A DNA stretch of 64,000 nt. It comes from Streptomyces achromogenes. Lineage in GTDB: Bacteria > Actinomycetota > Actinomycetes > Streptomycetales > Streptomycetaceae. Under the pieces are notes generated by a model. The model did not search any database. It was not told the DNA's origin and saw only the letters and a list, made by a program, of their open reading frames with translations. The translations under genes were made by a program, and so were the position numbers. Of the stretch, positions 18,201 through 27,974 are shown piece after piece. The stretch lies in contig NZ_JAUSYH010000001.1 in assembly GCF_030816715.1 (NCBI RefSeq), forward strand, positions 5,828,001-5,892,000, in the 5' to 3' direction. The first letter of the stretch is position 1. Each line of letters opens with the position of its first letter.

Positions 18201-19033
18201 ACGATGTCCTCGTAGGCCTGCCAGAACTCGAAGAAGTTCAGCGTCTCGGCCTTCTTGATGCCGGCCACGACGAGTTGGCGGTCGCCGTTGGCCTTCACCA
18301 GGTCGATGGCCAGGCCGAAGTTGACGTGCGGCGGCTTGACGAGGGTGGGCTTCCCGTCCTTCTCCGCGTAGTGCCAGTTCATCGACGGCATGGCCTTGAT
18401 GGCCTGCACCATCGCGAAGCCGATCAGGTGCGTGAAGGAGATCTTCCCGCCCCGGGCGCGCTTGAGGTGGTTGTTGATGACGATGCGGTTGTCGAACAGC
18501 AGCTTCACCGGGACCGCGCGCACGGACGTGGCCGTGGGCAGCTCCAGCGAGGCGTTCATGTTCTTGGCCACCGCGGCGGACGGGCCGCGCAGCGTCACGA
18601 ACTCCGGGCCCTCGGCGGCGGCGGGGGCCGCGGGCTTCGCCGCGGCGGCCGGCTTGGCCGCGGGGGCCGGGGCCGGCTTCGCCGGGGCGGGAGCGGCGGC
18701 CGCGGGCTTCGGCACGGCGGCCGGGGCCGGGGCGGGAGCCGGAGCGGCGGCGGGGGCCGGCTGGGCCGGGGCGGCGGACGCGGGGGGCGCGGTGGTGGTC
18801 GCTGCGGCCCCCGCGGCCGCAGTACCCGCCGTAGCCGAGGGGGCAGCGGCCCCTGGCTTGTAGTCGGCGAAGAAGTCCCACCAGGCGCGGTCTACCGAAT
18901 TCGGGTCCTGGAGGTACTGCTGATAGATCTCGTCGACGAGCCACTCGTTCGGTCCGAACGCGGCAGCGGGGTTCTTGCCCGCTTGGTCTGCGTCGGTCGA
19001 GATGCTGGAGTTACTGGGGGACTGTGGCGACAC
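15242..19033 (-). CDS. Fused E2/E1 2-oxoglutarate dehydrogenase (OdhA/Kgd type)
   Basis: A 1263-residue multifunctional TCA-cycle enzyme. The N terminus has the short E1 segment NEWLVDEIYQQYLQDP, then a long Ala/Pro linker (about 45-110). A 2-oxoacid dehydrogenase acyltransferase domain follows (about 120-350) with the catalytic TYDHRVIQGAASG. The rest is the thiamine-diphosphate E1 part (IGMAHRGRLNVLANIVGKS, VINNQVGFT, CYRRRGHNE). This E2-E1 fusion without a lipoyl domain is the actinobacterial OdhA/Kgd design, which works with a separate E2 and lipoamide dehydrogenase and can also act as a decarboxylase or carboligase. GTG 19033 (MSPQSPSNSSIS) is where family similarity starts; the frame extends to 19279 without support. 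Monocistronic, ended by the 15156-15202 terminator. Confidence 0.95.
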   Translation of the reverse strand: MSPQSPSNSSISTDADQAGKNPAAAFGPNEWLVDEIYQQYLQDPNSVDRAWWDFFADYKPGAAAPSATAGTAAAGAAATTTAPPASAAPAQPAPAAAPAPAPAPAAVPKPAAAAPAPAKPAPAPAAKPAAAAKPAAPAAAEGPEFVTLRGPSAAVAKNMNASLELPTATSVRAVPVKLLFDNRIVINNHLKRARGGKISFTHLIGFAMVQAIKAMPSMNWHYAEKDGKPTLVKPPHVNFGLAIDLVKANGDRQLVVAGIKKAETLNFFEFWQAYEDIVRRARDGKLTMDDFTGVTVSLTNPGGLGTVHSVPRLMPGQSVIMGVGSMDYPAEFQGTSQDTLNKLGIAKVMTLTSTYDHRVIQGAASGEFLRIVANYLLGESGFYDEIFEALRIPYEPVRWLKDIDASHDDDVTKAARVFELIHSYRVRGHVMADTDPLEYRQRKHPDLDITEHGLTLWDLEREFAVGGFSGKSLMKLRDILGVLRDSYCRTTGVEFMHIQDPKQRRWIQDRIERPHTKPEREEQLRILRRLNAAEAFETFLQTKYVGQKRFSLEGGESVIPLLDAVLDSAAESRLDEVVIGMAHRGRLNVLANIVGKSYAQIFREFEGNLDPKSMHGSGDVKYHLGAEGTFTGLDGEQIKVSLAANPSHLETVDPVIEGIARAKQDIINKGGSDFTVLPVALHGDAAFAGQGVVAETLNMSQLRGYRTGGTVHIVINNQVGFTAAPESSRSSMYATDVARMIEAPIFHVNGDDPEAVVRVARLAFEFRQAFNKDVVIDLICYRRRGHNESDNPAFTQPLMYDLIDKKRSVRKLYTESLIGRGDITLEEAEQALQDYQGQLEKVFTEVREAVTAQPSAGPVSDPQAEFPVAVNTAISAETVKRIAESQVNIPDYFHVHPRLLPQLQRRASMVEDGTIDWGMGETLAVGSLLLEGTPVRLSGQDSQRGTFGQRHAVLIDRETGEEHTPLQYLADEQARYNVYNSLLSEYAVMGFEYGYSLARPDALVMWEAQFGDFVNGAQTVVDEYISAAEQKWGQTSGVTLLLPHGYEGQGPDHSSARVERFLQLCAQNNMTVAMPTLPSNYFHLLRWQVHNPHHKPLVVFTPKSMLRLKAAASKAEEFTSGQFRPVIGDTSVQADAVKKVVFCAGKVYYDLEAERQKRGITDTAIIRLERLYPLPGAEVQAEVNKYPNAEKYLWVQEEPANQGAWPFIALNLIDHLDLAVGADIPHGERLRRISRPHGSSPAVGSAKRHQAEQEQLVREVFEA

Positions 19034-19335
19034 GGCGGCAACCGCCCTCTTCCGCTTCACAAGGTGATGGACAGCGGGAATAAAGGCTACGCCCCCATGA
19101 GGGGGAGAGTCAGGCCGGGCCCGTCCATCGTCGCGTAAGTCACATCGGAGAGGGCGTTTCGGGGGTGGAAATGGCGGGAAACAAGCGCGGTTACGCGTCA
19201 AAAGGGTGTGCTGATGCACGTCACGCACGACGGGCGTGCGGGCCCTTCGCCGACCTGCGTCGGCGCTCTGCCTGATCACACGTGTCCGACAGGGCGAACA
19301 CCGGTGGATCTTGCGGCTCCGCTTCGCACTTTACG
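19034..19335. other. Spacer between odhA and the sensor kinase gene
   Basis: About 300 bp carrying the odhA promoter region, with no credible gene. CCCCC-ATGA-GGGGG (19092-19105) would form a small hairpin in the odhA leader. TTGACGCGTAA occurs on the minus strand at 19201-19191 and recurs exactly at 21253-21263, before the response-regulator gene. No terminator for the kinase gene was recognised. Confidence 0.5.
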
Positions 19336-20451
19336 TCAACTCGGGACGGAGGACTCTCCCGGAAGAGTGACAAGAATCCGGCAGCCCCGCTCGGATTCGG
19401 CCACTCCGATCCGGCCTCCGTGAAGATCGACCGCCCAGCGGGCGATCGCCAGCCCCAGCCCCGTACCGCCGTCGCTGCCCGGCCCGTGCGGCCGGCGGAC
19501 GGCTCCCCGGTTGAACCGCTCGAACACGCGGCGCCACTCCGAGCGCGGAATGCCGGGCCCCTCGTCCAGGACCTCGATCTCCAGCGACTCCGGCAGCGGC
19601 CCGCGCCGCGCCTTCACCGTCACCCGTCCGTGCGGCGGGCTGTGCTTGACGGCGTTGTCGATCAGGTTGGCGACGACCTGGTGGATGCGCTCCGGGTCCG
19701 CGTGCGCGGTCAGCTCCGGGGGGCACACGTCCAGGTGCAGATGGACGTCCGTGCGCGTGTGGCTGCCGCCCGACCCCATCGTGGCGCGCGCCGAGGCGAC
19801 CATGTTGGCCTCCTTCAGCACGCCCGACAGGTACGGCCACACCTCGAAGCGCCGCCTGCGCAGCGGGACGACGCCGTTGTCGAGGCGGGACAGGTCCAGC
19901 AGGGTCTCCACCAGCCGCCCGAGCCGCTCCGTCTGCTTCAGCGCGGTGCGCATCGTCTCGGTGTCCGCCTCGGCGATGCCGTCGACGACGTTCTCCAGGA
20001 CGGCGCGCAGACCCGCGATGGGCGTGCGCAGCTCGTGCGAGACGTTGGCGACCAGCTCCTTGCGCTGGCGGTCCTGCGCCTCGAGCTCGTCCGCCATGAC
20101 GTTGATCGTCTGGGCGAGGTCGCCCAGCTCGTCGCGGCGGTTCTCGCTCACCCGGCGGGTGTAGTCGCCGTGCGAGATGGACCGGGCCACCGTGTTCATC
20201 TCGTCCAGCGGCGCGGTCAGCGAATGCGCCACGAACTGCGTGATGAGCAGCGTCGCCACCATCGAGAAGACCGTGATGAAGCGGAGTTCGGTCTTGGTGT
20301 GCACCGCGATCATCGACAGACCCGTGGTGATCAGCACCGAGATGACGACCAGCGCACCCAGCTTGGTCTTGATCGAGAACGGGCGCACACGGCCCCAGGG
20401 CTCCCCCGTTCCGGGAGCGGGGCTTCTGGGTCCGTCCTGCCCGGGGCTCAT
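19336..20451 (-). CDS. Sensor histidine kinase of a two-component pair
   Basis: A 371-residue membrane kinase. Two hydrophobic segments (about 31-50 and 57-77) have almost nothing between them, so there is no real extracellular sensor domain; sensing is probably within the membrane or cytoplasm. A HAMP domain follows (about 78-130). The dimerisation/phosphoacceptor box is VSHELRTP with His139. The catalytic domain has the N box NLIDNAVKHS, DEGPGIP and GGTGLGLAIA. Its ATG overlaps the stop of the upstream regulator gene (ATGA at 20448-20451), so the two form an operon. Target genes are unknown; odhA lies next downstream on the same strand. Confidence 0.92.
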   Translation of the reverse strand: MSPGQDGPRSPAPGTGEPWGRVRPFSIKTKLGALVVISVLITTGLSMIAVHTKTELRFITVFSMVATLLITQFVAHSLTAPLDEMNTVARSISHGDYTRRVSENRRDELGDLAQTINVMADELEAQDRQRKELVANVSHELRTPIAGLRAVLENVVDGIAEADTETMRTALKQTERLGRLVETLLDLSRLDNGVVPLRRRRFEVWPYLSGVLKEANMVASARATMGSGGSHTRTDVHLHLDVCPPELTAHADPERIHQVVANLIDNAVKHSPPHGRVTVKARRGPLPESLEIEVLDEGPGIPRSEWRRVFERFNRGAVRRPHGPGSDGGTGLGLAIARWAVDLHGGRIGVAESERGCRILVTLPGESSVPS

Positions 20452-21188
20452 GGCGTCGGGGTCTCCAGCGCGTAGCCCACGCCGTGCACCGTGCGGATCC
20501 GCTCGGCGCCGATCTTCCGGCGCAGCGCCTTGATGTGGCTGTCGACCGTGCGGGTGCCGGAGGCGTCCGCCCAGTCCCAGACCTCGGCGAGGAGCTGCTC
20601 ACGGGAGAGCACCGCGCGCGGGGTGTTCGCCAGGCAGACCAGCAGGTCGAACTCGGTGGGCGTGAGGTGCACGTCCTCCGAGCGCACCCGCACCCGGCGC
20701 TGCGCGTGGTCGATCTCCAGCTCGCCGAGCCGCAGGATCCCGCTGCGCGGCGTGGTCGCCGCGATCGCGGCCCGCTCCACCCGGCGCAGCAGCACGTGCA
20801 CGCGTGCCGCCAGCTCCCGCATGGAGAACGGCTTGGTCATGTAGTCGTCGGCGCCCACGCCGAGTCCGACCAGCATGTCGGTCTCGTCGTCGCGCGCGGT
20901 GAGCATCATCACCGGCACCGGACGGGACGCCTGCACGCGACGGCAGACCTCCAGCCCGTCGAAGCCGGGCAGCATGATGTCGAGGATCAGCAGGTCGGGC
21001 TGCCAGGCCTCCGCCGTGTCGACGGCCGCCGGACCGTCGCCCGCCGTTTGCACGAGGAATCCCTCGGCGCGCAGGCGGGCCGCGATGGCGTCGACGATCG
21101 TCGGATCGTCCTCGACCACCAGGACGCGCCGCTGCGCGCCCGGTGTGGCGGTCGCCGTGCTGTTGTGTGCGGTGTGTGTCTGCTCCAT
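20448..21188 (-). CDS. OmpR-family response regulator
   Basis: A 246-residue regulator. The receiver domain (about 20-135) has the acidic pair in VVEDD, phosphoacceptor Asp70 (LLILDIMLPGFDG), the Thr of MLTAR and the Lys of MTKPFS. A winged-helix DNA-binding domain occupies about 150-240 (LTPTEFDLLVCLA, RTVDSHIKALRRKIG, VHGVGYALE). It is the first gene of a two-gene operon with the kinase gene, overlapping it by 4 bp. TTGACGCGTAA at 21253-21263 in its upstream region is also found upstream of odhA and is a candidate shared site. Confidence 0.93.
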   Translation of the reverse strand: MEQTHTAHNSTATATPGAQRRVLVVEDDPTIVDAIAARLRAEGFLVQTAGDGPAAVDTAEAWQPDLLILDIMLPGFDGLEVCRRVQASRPVPVMMLTARDDETDMLVGLGVGADDYMTKPFSMRELAARVHVLLRRVERAAIAATTPRSGILRLGELEIDHAQRRVRVRSEDVHLTPTEFDLLVCLANTPRAVLSREQLLAEVWDWADASGTRTVDSHIKALRRKIGAERIRTVHGVGYALETPTP

Positions 21189-21310
21189 CGCCCGCCCCTG
21201 AGTGTGCTTTCCGGAACCAGTGGGGTGATCCCATGTCTGCGCATGACTGCGGTTGACGCGTAAATGATCGGCGTCAGGGGTGCAGCGTACGGGGAGTCAC
21301 CACGGCTTTG

Positions 21311-21997
21311 CTATCCAGGCCGGACGGCGAGATGCACGACGTCCGGCACTCCTCGGGCAACCGGGATCTCTTCGGTACGCACCTGCTGGAACCCGGCATT
21401 CCGCAAGGTTCCCTCGAATTCCGGAGAGGGCCGGGCAGACCATACGGCCAGTACACCGCCCGGTCTCAACACCCGTGCGCAGCCCGCGAGTCCGGCGGGG
21501 GAGTACAGGCTTCCGTTGCCTTCGGTGACGGTCCAGTCGGGCCCGTTGTCGATGTCCAGGCATACCGCGTCGAATGTGTCGCGAGTCTCATGGACGTAGT
21601 CGAGGAGATCCGCTGCCACGATCGTCGATCTGGGGTCGGCGAGCGCCGGCCCGGAAAAGGCGGCCAGCGGGCCGTCGAGGTGCCAGTCGATCACGGCCCG
21701 CTCGCGCTCCACGACGGTGATCCCGCCCCAGCGCGGGTCGGCGGCCGCGTGGCTCAGAGAGAAGCCCACGCCCAGGCCGCCGATCAGCAGACGCGGGGCC
21801 GCACGGCCGTCGAGCGCCGCACGCGCCGCCTCGACCAGCAGGCGCTCCGAGCGGCCGTCCGAGGTGTCCATCAGGAAGCAGCCGTTGGCGATGATCTGGA
21901 GCAGCTTCCCGTGCCGGCGCAGGACCACCTCGCCATAGGGGCCCTCGCGACGGTCCAGCACTTCCGGGGCGTCGGGCATGTCGTACGGGAGAGGCAT
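21311..21997 (-). CDS. Spermidine synthase-like methyltransferase-fold protein
   Basis: A 228-residue protein with a Rossmann-type SAM-binding core: RLLIGGLGVGFSLSHA (motif I region), ITVVERERAVIDWH (acidic ribose-binding residue), and DTFDAVCLDIDNGPDWT, the position equivalent to the spermidine synthase active-site loop. A late VLRPGGVLAVWSA strand is typical of class I methyltransferases. Similar short proteins are annotated as spermidine synthases or spermine/spermidine synthase domain proteins; no second polyamine gene is nearby, so the true substrate is unknown. ATG 21997 has a moderate AGGATGGG upstream; an internal ATG at 21979 is possible. It is probably transcribed alone. Confidence 0.75.
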   Translation of the reverse strand: MPLPYDMPDAPEVLDRREGPYGEVVLRRHGKLLQIIANGCFLMDTSDGRSERLLVEAARAALDGRAAPRLLIGGLGVGFSLSHAAADPRWGGITVVERERAVIDWHLDGPLAAFSGPALADPRSTIVAADLLDYVHETRDTFDAVCLDIDNGPDWTVTEGNGSLYSPAGLAGCARVLRPGGVLAVWSARPSPEFEGTLRNAGFQQVRTEEIPVARGVPDVVHLAVRPG

Positions 21998-22213
21998 GAG
22001 CCCATCCTGGCAGTCCGCCGGCGGCCGATCGAGGGAAATCCGTGTACGGCAGGCGCAGTTGACGTACTGACGTTCGAGTCGGGTTCGGCCGCATGAGAAT
22101 CGGCCGAGAGGAGTCTCAGAGGTTTCTGTGAATCGGCCTGGGCGTGGCGCGGATCACAGACAGCGGGCGGGCGGGGCGCGAAGGGTGGGGGTGAAACGGA
22201 AGGAGCGCCTCAG

Positions 22214-23095
22214 GTGGAACGCACGACCTCACCCACGAGCCCGCCCCTGCCCGGCGCCGCGGGAATCCCCGGCGGCACGGGGATCGCCGACGCCGTGGAA
22301 CTGCCCGACGCCGCCGGTCTGCTGGACGGCATCCCCGGCCAGCGCGGCGCGCGGCCCGCCCCGCCGCTCCTCCGACGGCCCGGCGAACGCGGCGCGGAAG
22401 GTCCGGCCGAGCCGCCCGCGGGGACGGGCCCCGCCCCGCGCCCCCGGCGCGCGGCCGGGTTCCGGGTGCGGGTCCCCGTCCCCTTCACGCTCGCCTATGC
22501 GGCCCTCCTCGCCGTCACTTCGTACGTCGCCGAGCATGCCGACCCCACCCTCGTGTACGCCCTCTACCAGGGCTCCAGCACCGATGTGGCGCACCTGCTG
22601 CAGACGCCGGCGCTGGTGCTGGTGGCCAGCGCGCTGTGGGTGGCGGGCGGCTTCGCCTCGCCCTTCACGCTCGGCTTCGTGGTCGTCCTCACCGCGTTGG
22701 AACGGCGGATCGGTGGGGCCCGCACCGCGGTCGTCTTCCTGCTCGGACACGTGCTGGCCACCCTCGCGACCGAGGTCCCGGTGGGTCTGGGCGTGCTGGT
22801 GGGGCGGCTGCCCGACAGCTCGCTCCACCGACTCGACTACGGCATCAGCTTCGGCGTCGCCGGGAGCGTCGGCGCGCTGGCCGGACTGCTGGGGCCGTGG
22901 CTGCGCGGGTTCCTGCTCGTCGCGTTCGGCGGGATGCTGCTGCAGGACCTGATCGCCTACACCGACCCGCTGACCAACTGGGGCCATCTGATCGCGCTGG
23001 CGATAGGCGTCGCCCTCTGGCCGTGGGTCCGGCGCTGGGATCTGAGGGGCCGACCGGCCCGCCCTCGGCCCGCGGAGCCCCTCCCCGCGGCGTGA
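22214..23095 (+). CDS. Rhomboid-like membrane protein
   Basis: A 293-residue protein with a ~85-residue Pro/Gly-rich cytoplasmic N-terminal region and then about six hydrophobic segments (from FTLAYAALLAVTSYV to HLIALAIGVALWPWV). It fits the rhomboid-like family. A serine lies in YGISFG rather than the textbook GxSG, and a His lies in WGHLIALAIG in the last segment, at the usual spacing for a Ser/His dyad. Whether it cleaves substrates is uncertain. GTG 22214 has AAGGAG nine bases upstream. It stands alone, divergent from the methyltransferase-like gene and convergent with the DUF5954 gene. Confidence 0.75.
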   Translation: MERTTSPTSPPLPGAAGIPGGTGIADAVELPDAAGLLDGIPGQRGARPAPPLLRRPGERGAEGPAEPPAGTGPAPRPRRAAGFRVRVPVPFTLAYAALLAVTSYVAEHADPTLVYALYQGSSTDVAHLLQTPALVLVASALWVAGGFASPFTLGFVVVLTALERRIGGARTAVVFLLGHVLATLATEVPVGLGVLVGRLPDSSLHRLDYGISFGVAGSVGALAGLLGPWLRGFLLVAFGGMLLQDLIAYTDPLTNWGHLIALAIGVALWPWVRRWDLRGRPARPRPAEPLPAA

Positions 23096-23406
23096 GCGCG
23101 CGCCTGTCCGGCTCGTGAGCGCCGGCCCCGCAACCGGGCGTCAACCGGACGGGGCCTGGCCGGGCAGGTTCCGGCCGGACATGTTCCGGCCGGGCGAGTT
23201 CCGGTCGGGCAGGTGCCGGTCGCAGGTGTTGGCCGCACAGGTGGCGGTCGGTCACGTTCCGGTCGGACGGGTGCCTGTGGGACAGGGCGCCGGCCGGACG
23301 GGTGGTGCCGGTCGGTCACGTTCCGGCCGGGCAGGGGGCGGACGGACGGGTGCCGGTCGGACGGAGTGCGGCCGGGCCCGCGCTCACCGGACCGGCCGGG
23401 CGGGTC
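23096..23406. repeat. Degenerate 15-bp tandem repeat spacer
   Basis: This 311-bp convergent spacer holds no gene. From about 23150 to 23390 it is made of degenerate ~15-bp units around GTTCCGGCCGGGCAG. The period of 15 gives shadow frames with pentapeptide repeats on both strands, but none has a credible start or family resemblance. Confidence 0.65.
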
Positions 23407-24426
23407 TCAGTCGTTGAAGCGGACCGTGCCGTCCTCGCAGAGGGTGGGGTGGAGCTTCATGGGGCCGTACTCGTCCACGTCGGACGGGCGGGGCGGTTCG
23501 GGACCGTCGGGGCCCAGCCGGATCATCCGCTCGACGCGGCAGACGCGGAACCGGCGGCCCTCCACGCTCGCCTCGTCGGCCCGGCCGGCCGCCCTGAACG
23601 CCTCGGCGGCCCGCGCGTACAGGGCCTTCTTGCGCTCGTCGAAGCGGTAGAGCATCGCCCAGACGCGGGCCATCCCCTCGTACAGCGCGCGGCGCGCCTC
23701 GTGCGGGGTCGCGGCCAGCGAGCCGAACGGCGTCCAGTCCGTGCCCTCGAGCTCCGCCACCGAGAAGCCGACCGGCAGTCTGACCACGTCCGGGTGGGTC
23801 AGCGCCGCCCGTGCGGAGTCCTCGCGGACGTCGGCGGGGAAGCGGGCGCCCGTGTACGTGAAGTCGCGCAGTCCGAGCCGCAGCGCGCCCGCCATCGGCC
23901 CCTCGTCCCGGCCGGGGTCGAGGGCGAAGCCCACGTCCGGCGACGGCGCGGCGCCCGGGTCCTCCCAGGAGGCGCCCGGGACCTCCGGGTCGGTGGGCCG
24001 GGGCGGCTCCAGCCCCTCGTCGCCGGTCCGGGCGAACTCGTCGCCGCGCACCACCCGGTAGCGCACCCCCAGCGCCTCGACCTCGTCGGCGGGGGCCCGC
24101 TCCAGCAGGGCGACGGCACTCAGCAGCTCGCGCCGCACGGTCGGATCGCCGGCGCCGTCCTTCGCCTGGAACCAGAGGTGCGAGTTCAGCCCGTCCCGGG
24201 CCTGCTGGGGCATGCCGTCCACCACCGGCTTCAGCAGCCGCCAGCACGGCCCCTCGGCGGCCGGGTCCAGCGCGGCGACGCCGAAGACGGGACCGCGCAG
24301 CGCGATGTGCGGGTAGCGCCTGGAGGCCTCGACGGCGTCCGCCTCGGTCACCCAGGCGACGGGGTCGTCGCGGAGGACCAGCTCCGCGTGGAGGGCGTCG
24401 AGACGTCGCTTCCAGTCATCGGTCAT
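23407..24426 (-). CDS. DUF5954 family protein
   Basis: A 339-residue soluble protein beginning MTDDWKRRLDALHAELVLRD. It has the segments YPHIALRGPVFGVAA, GDEFARTGDEGLEPPRPTDP, ADVREDSARAAL and FRVCRVERMIRLGPDGPEPP, which I recognise as the DUF5954 family of actinomycetes. Function is unknown; there is no transmembrane segment, signal peptide or catalytic motif. ATG 24426 was chosen because conserved sequence begins there; the frame upstream is Arg/Pro filler overlapping the lon promoter region. Single gene, divergent from lon. Confidence 0.75.
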   Translation of the reverse strand: MTDDWKRRLDALHAELVLRDDPVAWVTEADAVEASRRYPHIALRGPVFGVAALDPAAEGPCWRLLKPVVDGMPQQARDGLNSHLWFQAKDGAGDPTVRRELLSAVALLERAPADEVEALGVRYRVVRGDEFARTGDEGLEPPRPTDPEVPGASWEDPGAAPSPDVGFALDPGRDEGPMAGALRLGLRDFTYTGARFPADVREDSARAALTHPDVVRLPVGFSVAELEGTDWTPFGSLAATPHEARRALYEGMARVWAMLYRFDERKKALYARAAEAFRAAGRADEASVEGRRFRVCRVERMIRLGPDGPEPPRPSDVDEYGPMKLHPTLCEDGTVRFND

Positions 24427-24771
24427 ACGCGCATTGTGGTCGGGGCGAAGGGGTGCTTCGGGGCGAATGCCGGAAGTGGGCGGGGTACGGGCAGGGGGCG
24501 CGGGGGGCGTGGCCCGTCGTGCGGCGGCACGGGGTGCGCCCCCTCGTCCGGCGGACGTCGCCTCCGTGCGTCCCCGTGAACTCCGCGCTCGCCGGCGACG
24601 ACTCGACGCCCCGCGCCGAGGGCTCGTACAGTGCCCGCCCGCCACGCGCCCGGCACCCCCCGCCGGAGCAGTGATGATCGCCCACAGCGAACGGGACGGG
24701 TTCCGGGGAACATTCGGGGGCTCACGTGCATTGAGTCGGCATAGCTCAACTTGACTGCCGAAGGGGAGATC
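24427..24771. other. Divergent spacer upstream of lon
   Basis: 345 bp between the DUF5954 start and the lon start. Apart from the HAIR-like element at 24730-24750 I see no gene or strong repeat. Short frames here are shadows of high-GC sequence. Confidence 0.5.
24730..24750 (+). promoter_or_regulatory. HAIR-like element (HspR operator) before lon
   Basis: ATTGAGT-CGGCATA-GCTCAAC lies 21 bp upstream of the lon ATG. It matches the HspR-associated inverted repeat CTTGAGT-N7-ACTCAAG at 6/7 and 5/7 positions with the correct 7-bp spacer. lon is a known member of the HspR heat-shock regulon in Streptomyces, together with dnaK and clpB, so repression by HspR relieved on heat shock is expected. Confidence 0.8.
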
Positions 24772-27186
<2,415 letters not shown>

Positions 27187-27368
27187 CGGACGCCGTGGGA
27201 GAGGCGGGGGCCCGGAACCCGTGGGGATGCTGTTGCGGCTTCCCCATGGGGACCGGGCTCTCGCCGTGCCCGGCGGCGGCCCTGCGAGCCGCCGTCGCCC
27301 GGGGCCTGCGAAATACTGAGGAGCTGCGCCGATGGCAGCGACCGGAGACAAAGGGCAGAGGTGCTGAC

Positions 27369-27869
27369 GTGCACGAGGACACAGACGGCGACGGACGCGG
27401 GGACGAGTCCGGCGCGCCGTCGCGCGCCGTGGAGCGGGACGACCGGGAGTTCCTGTCCCTGGAGCGGGAGCTGACCGTGCTGTTCCGCCGGGCCCGCGCC
27501 AACCAGGGGGAGATGGCCCGCGAGGTCCATCCGGACCTGGAGTCCGCCGCCTACGGGCTCCTCGTCCGGCTGGAGGAGTGCGGCCGGCAGCGGGCCACCG
27601 AGCTCGCCGGGTACATCGGCGTCGGCAAGGCCACCATGTCGCGGCAGCTGCGGGCCCTGGAGCAGCTCGGCCTGGTCGCCCGTGCCCCGGACCCGGCGGA
27701 CGGCCGGGCCTGGCTGGTCGACCTCACCGAGGAGGGCCGCACCCGGGTGAGCCGGGTCCGCGAGGCCCGCCGTGAGCGGTACGTCAGCCACTTCTCCCAC
27801 TGGGACCGCGGCGAGGTCGAGGAGCTGGCGCGGCTGCTGCACCAGCTGAACCGGGGCATGGAGAAGTAA
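27369..27869 (+). CDS. MarR-family transcriptional regulator
   Basis: A 166-residue winged-helix regulator. After an acidic N-terminal 25 residues it has the MarR order: helix LERELTVLFRRARANQG, recognition region ATELAGYIGVGKATMSRQLRALEQLGL, wing VARAPDPADGRAWLVDLTEEG, and the C-terminal dimer helix. GTG 27369 is preceded by GGCAGAGGTG; the frame open from 27183 has no supporting similarity. It lies downstream of lon on the same strand with a 182-bp gap. Ligand and targets are unknown; MarR proteins usually repress their own or a neighbouring gene in response to small phenolic or oxidising ligands. Confidence 0.88.
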   Translation: MHEDTDGDGRGDESGAPSRAVERDDREFLSLERELTVLFRRARANQGEMAREVHPDLESAAYGLLVRLEECGRQRATELAGYIGVGKATMSRQLRALEQLGLVARAPDPADGRAWLVDLTEEGRTRVSRVREARRERYVSHFSHWDRGEVEELARLLHQLNRGMEK

Positions 27870-27887
27870 CCCACCGGGTCCGGCCCT

Positions 27888-27946
27888 GGGCCGCCGGGCC
27901 GCCGGGCCGTCGGGCCGGCGTGACCGCCGTGACCGCCGTGACCGGC
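27888..27946. repeat. 8- and 9-bp tandem repeats between the MarR and phosphatase genes
   Basis: About four copies of a GGGCCGCC-type unit are followed by three copies of GTGACCGCC (27920-27928, 27929-27937, and 27938-27946 with one change). They fill the short convergent spacer. Confidence 0.8.
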
Positions 27947-27974
27947 ATGGCCAGGGGCCCGGCGCGGGACCCGG

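Noticed and set aside
12857..19138. A very long plus-strand open frame (over 2000 codons) across fxsT and odhA
   Set aside because: It is the shadow of fxsT in another frame and then the antisense of odhA; composition is Arg/Pro/Gly/Val filler with no domain.
19034..19279. N-terminal extension of odhA to 19279
   Set aside because: The extra residues are basic filler without family resemblance; the GTG at 19033 begins the conserved sequence.
22845..23319. Minus-strand frames with Arg-Pro-Glu-Pro-Ala pentapeptide repeats
   Set aside because: They come from the 15-bp DNA repeat and overlap the rhomboid gene; no start signal or domain.
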